Assembly (NCBI GenBank): GCA_039881145.1
Contig: JAYKKI010000003.1
Location: 10,502,501-10,566,500, forward strand
Length of the DNA: 64,000 bases
Direction: 5' to 3'
Source: Druceiella hillmani
Lineage: Eukaryota; Arthropoda; Insecta; Lepidoptera; Hepialidae
In this document: positions 62,264 to 64,000 of the stretch, one piece after another
Layout: each line of letters starts with the position of its first letter
How positions within the stretch are numbered: the first letter of the stretch is position 1
The notes under the pieces: model-generated
Databases searched by the model: none
Told to the model about the DNA's origin: nothing
The model's input: the letters and a program-made list of their open reading frames with translations, nothing else
Made by a program: the position numbers and the translations under genes

Positions 62264-62903
62264 TGTTAAAAACGAAAATCCAACTGAAAATGAAAAGCTC
62301 TCATACATTTTCTGCATAACCATGTATACCAAATTGTATTATTGTGTAATCAGCAAAAGTTACTAAAAATCAATATGAAGCTGTGAACTTACCGTGATTA
62401 ACAAACACTTCACTTCACTTCTTTTTATTCAATGGCTTTCCCATTAGGATTCTATGCCAATATCAAGTAATATAATTTAACAGTTATAAACGAATGGCGA
62501 TACGCCAATATCAAGTAGAGATAACTTTAAAGTGGATAATTCTTCTGGCTGTCCTCAAAAACGTGTATTCAAGATGGCAGCCAGAATAAAAAATTAGCAA
62601 ACAACAATCAAAACAAACGTTGACGGCCAAACAAACGATGACAGCAAAACAAACGATGCTCTTTCATCAATATAATCTATGGCTGTGAATGACATTGACA
62701 TTTGTTACTCGCGTTTTTTAAAATATGCAAAATTAAATGTACATTTTTCAATATTTCTGAGAGATTTTCTTAATATTTTTTTCCGTAAGAACCTTCTCCT
62801 AATAATAACAAATACAACAAAAAAAGAATTAGTGAAATCGGTCCAGCCATTCACGCGTGATGCCGTGACCAAGGAAAACGGGTTTCATTTTTATATATAT
62901 AGA
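62264..62903 (-). promoter_or_regulatory. Helitron 5' terminus and untranslated region
   Basis: 640 bp between the TC tip and the chosen start codon, presumed to hold the promoter. Visible features are the subterminal GTGAAATCGGTCCAGCC block (plus strand 62833-62849), three AAACAAACG(A/T)TG repeats (62610-62660) and a GCCAATATCAAGTA duplication (62457-62518). No core promoter motif is certain. Confidence 0.6.
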
Positions 62904-63031
62904 TATTCGTTTAGACCAGTAAATAAATATACTTTGATCAGTTTAAAATTTTAAAAAATATGAAATAATTGTTAAGTAATCAATGCTATTTATGCATTTA
63001 AATTTGTTTGCTTAACCATAGTCATAATTAT
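62904..63031. other. Short spacer between Helitron and repeat R1
   Basis: 128 bp of AT-rich DNA, directly outside the Helitron 5' tip. The last 40 bases may belong to R1. Confidence 0.5.
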
Positions 63032-63600
63032 AACACCTGGCATTTTTATTTTTATTTCATATTACATCTGTTTATACGACTCCATTACTGACTAACTATA
63101 TATAAGCTACCGATGTCCACATATAATAAAAAAGGACCAGCACGCTTTCCACCTAATATTTCAACTGAGCTAAAGTATATGGATAAATTATGGATTGAGT
63201 AACGTTGTAATTGGATTAGGAGTAGAGGAGACGGATATATTTTAGATAAAAGACTTATTTACAGAGGCGTATACTCTTTATGGCAAGGCATATGTGCACC
63301 GAATGCCGGGAGACATCTGTCCGTGTTCGACAAGTTAGCTTGAATGAATGGTTAATTGTGTTAGCTTTGACAGTAATTAATTGGGTTCGGTTTTTGCTGT
63401 TTGGTCCACAAGTCATTGAAACTTGAGAATTTCGATGTTGTCTTTGATATATTGCGCTGTAGAATTTAGGCTGTGTTACGTCATGTGATTTGAAAAGGGT
63501 CCTAAGAGAAAGGGATTGTCTAAAACCATTACTTAGTAAGGGTTATTGTTAGATTGGCAGTTGTCCTTCATACATTAAATCAATGTCACCAAATATGTAG
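63032..63600 (+). repeat. Dispersed repeat R1, copy 2 (plus strand)
   Basis: The partner of 50475-51064 in inverted orientation, 12 kb away. The reading frame is damaged: an in-frame stop follows KLWIE, and indels lie near 63265. The frame end (VFDKLA, then stop near 63341) and the following non-coding part up to AATGTCACCAAA are still similar to copy 1. The Helitron inserted about 130 bp to its left, and a TA microsatellite abuts its right end. Confidence 0.8.
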
Positions 63601-63602
63601 TA

Positions 63603-63665
<63 letters not shown>
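63601..63665. repeat. (TA)n microsatellite
   Basis: A TA tract of about 65 bp that begins exactly where the similarity of repeat R1 ends. Confidence 0.95.
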
Positions 63666-63667
<2 letters not shown>

Positions 63668-64000
63668 ACACACGGATGCATAATAAAAGCTTTAATAATT
63701 TGATAATAATTTTGGAAGATTATTCGAATATTTCTTAATTATATTATTACCTGTTTTTATATTTTCATTGAAATTGAACAAAGGAAATGATATTTCGATA
63801 AGCGGATTGAATTAAGTTATATAGTTTGTAGGAGAAATATTTTAAGAAAAATAAACTAGACCACTGACATTTAAATATTATAGGCTTCCCTTGCATGAAA
63901 ATTCTACGCACTCCTCTGCTCGCTCTCTACCTAGAAAGGGCATTGTATTTATGGTTGCCTATGGAACCAGTTACTTACTACATTCGTACAAGTTCGATCG
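63666..64000. other. Window end, no gene seen
   Basis: AT-rich until 63880. The last 110 bases are somewhat richer in GC (CTCCTCTGCTCGCTCTC...). They contain no recognisable motif. Confidence 0.45.

Larger units (their letters stand above)
57339..62903 (-). mobile_element. Nearly intact autonomous Helitron
   Basis: A 5,565-bp rolling-circle transposon on the minus strand. Its 5' end starts TCTATATATATAAAAATGAAA (from 62903), directly after an A. Its 3' end has GGCG...CGCC with an 8-10-nt loop, then GGGTCAG and terminal CTAG (57342-57339), directly before a T. Helitrons insert between A and T without target duplication, and this fits. One spliced gene encodes a Rep/helicase fusion. The subterminal 5' sequence has a GGTCACGGCATCACGCGTGAA block, and the 5' untranslated part has three AAACAAACG repeats (about 62610-62660). 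Inactivating lesions are few: one frameshift and one in-frame stop. Confidence 0.93.

Overview
This window looks like intergenic, repeat-laden DNA from an arthropod, most likely an insect. It is strongly AT-rich. It carries eleven long (TA)n microsatellites and the decayed remains of several eukaryotic transposon classes, and I see no bacterial-style gene organisation. The order is not resolved. A repeat with the GGCCAA...GGGTTCCGTA signature and an endonuclease/reverse-transcriptase LINE recall elements common in Lepidoptera and other insects, but that is a recollection and not a database result. I found no host protein-coding gene I can defend. Most open frames outside the transposons are short, AT-driven chance frames.

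Layout. 1-11.6 kb is anonymous AT-rich DNA with a dispersed repeat near 3.7 kb and two TA microsatellites. 11.76-13.26 kb is an internally deleted LINE on the minus strand: an endonuclease joined to a reverse-transcriptase C-terminus, with the catalytic RT core missing. 14.6-18.1 kb holds the 3' end of a second Helitron (plus strand), a foldback element with perfect 30-bp arms, a three-copy tandem repeat of about 119 bp, and a tRNA-like SINE. 20-25 kb has several local duplications and two more copies of the 3.7-kb repeat. 25.5-34.8 kb has hairpins, a 200-bp MITE with 8-bp target-site duplications, one copy of the GGGTTCCGTA repeat and a LINE ORF1-like relic. 35-50 kb is mostly empty apart from palindromes at 43.1 and 49.3 kb and a second GGGTTCCGTA repeat. 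50.5-51.1 kb and 63.0-63.6 kb are two inverted copies of an unrecognised repeat, one of which keeps a 114-codon frame. 53.0-53.7 kb is a mariner relic whose middle segment is flipped.

The dominant feature is a nearly complete autonomous Helitron at 57339-62903 (5,565 bp, minus strand). It has a TC 5' end, a hairpin plus CTAG 3' end, and insertion between A and T. Its single transposase gene has two recognisable introns and encodes a zinc-ligand N-terminal region, an HUH/two-tyrosine Rep nuclease and a PIF1-type helicase. Only two lesions are visible, a frameshift at a CAAC repeat (about 59610-59622) and one in-frame TGA (59365-59367), so it was probably inactivated recently. The other elements are much more degraded, which suggests the Helitron is the youngest large insertion here.
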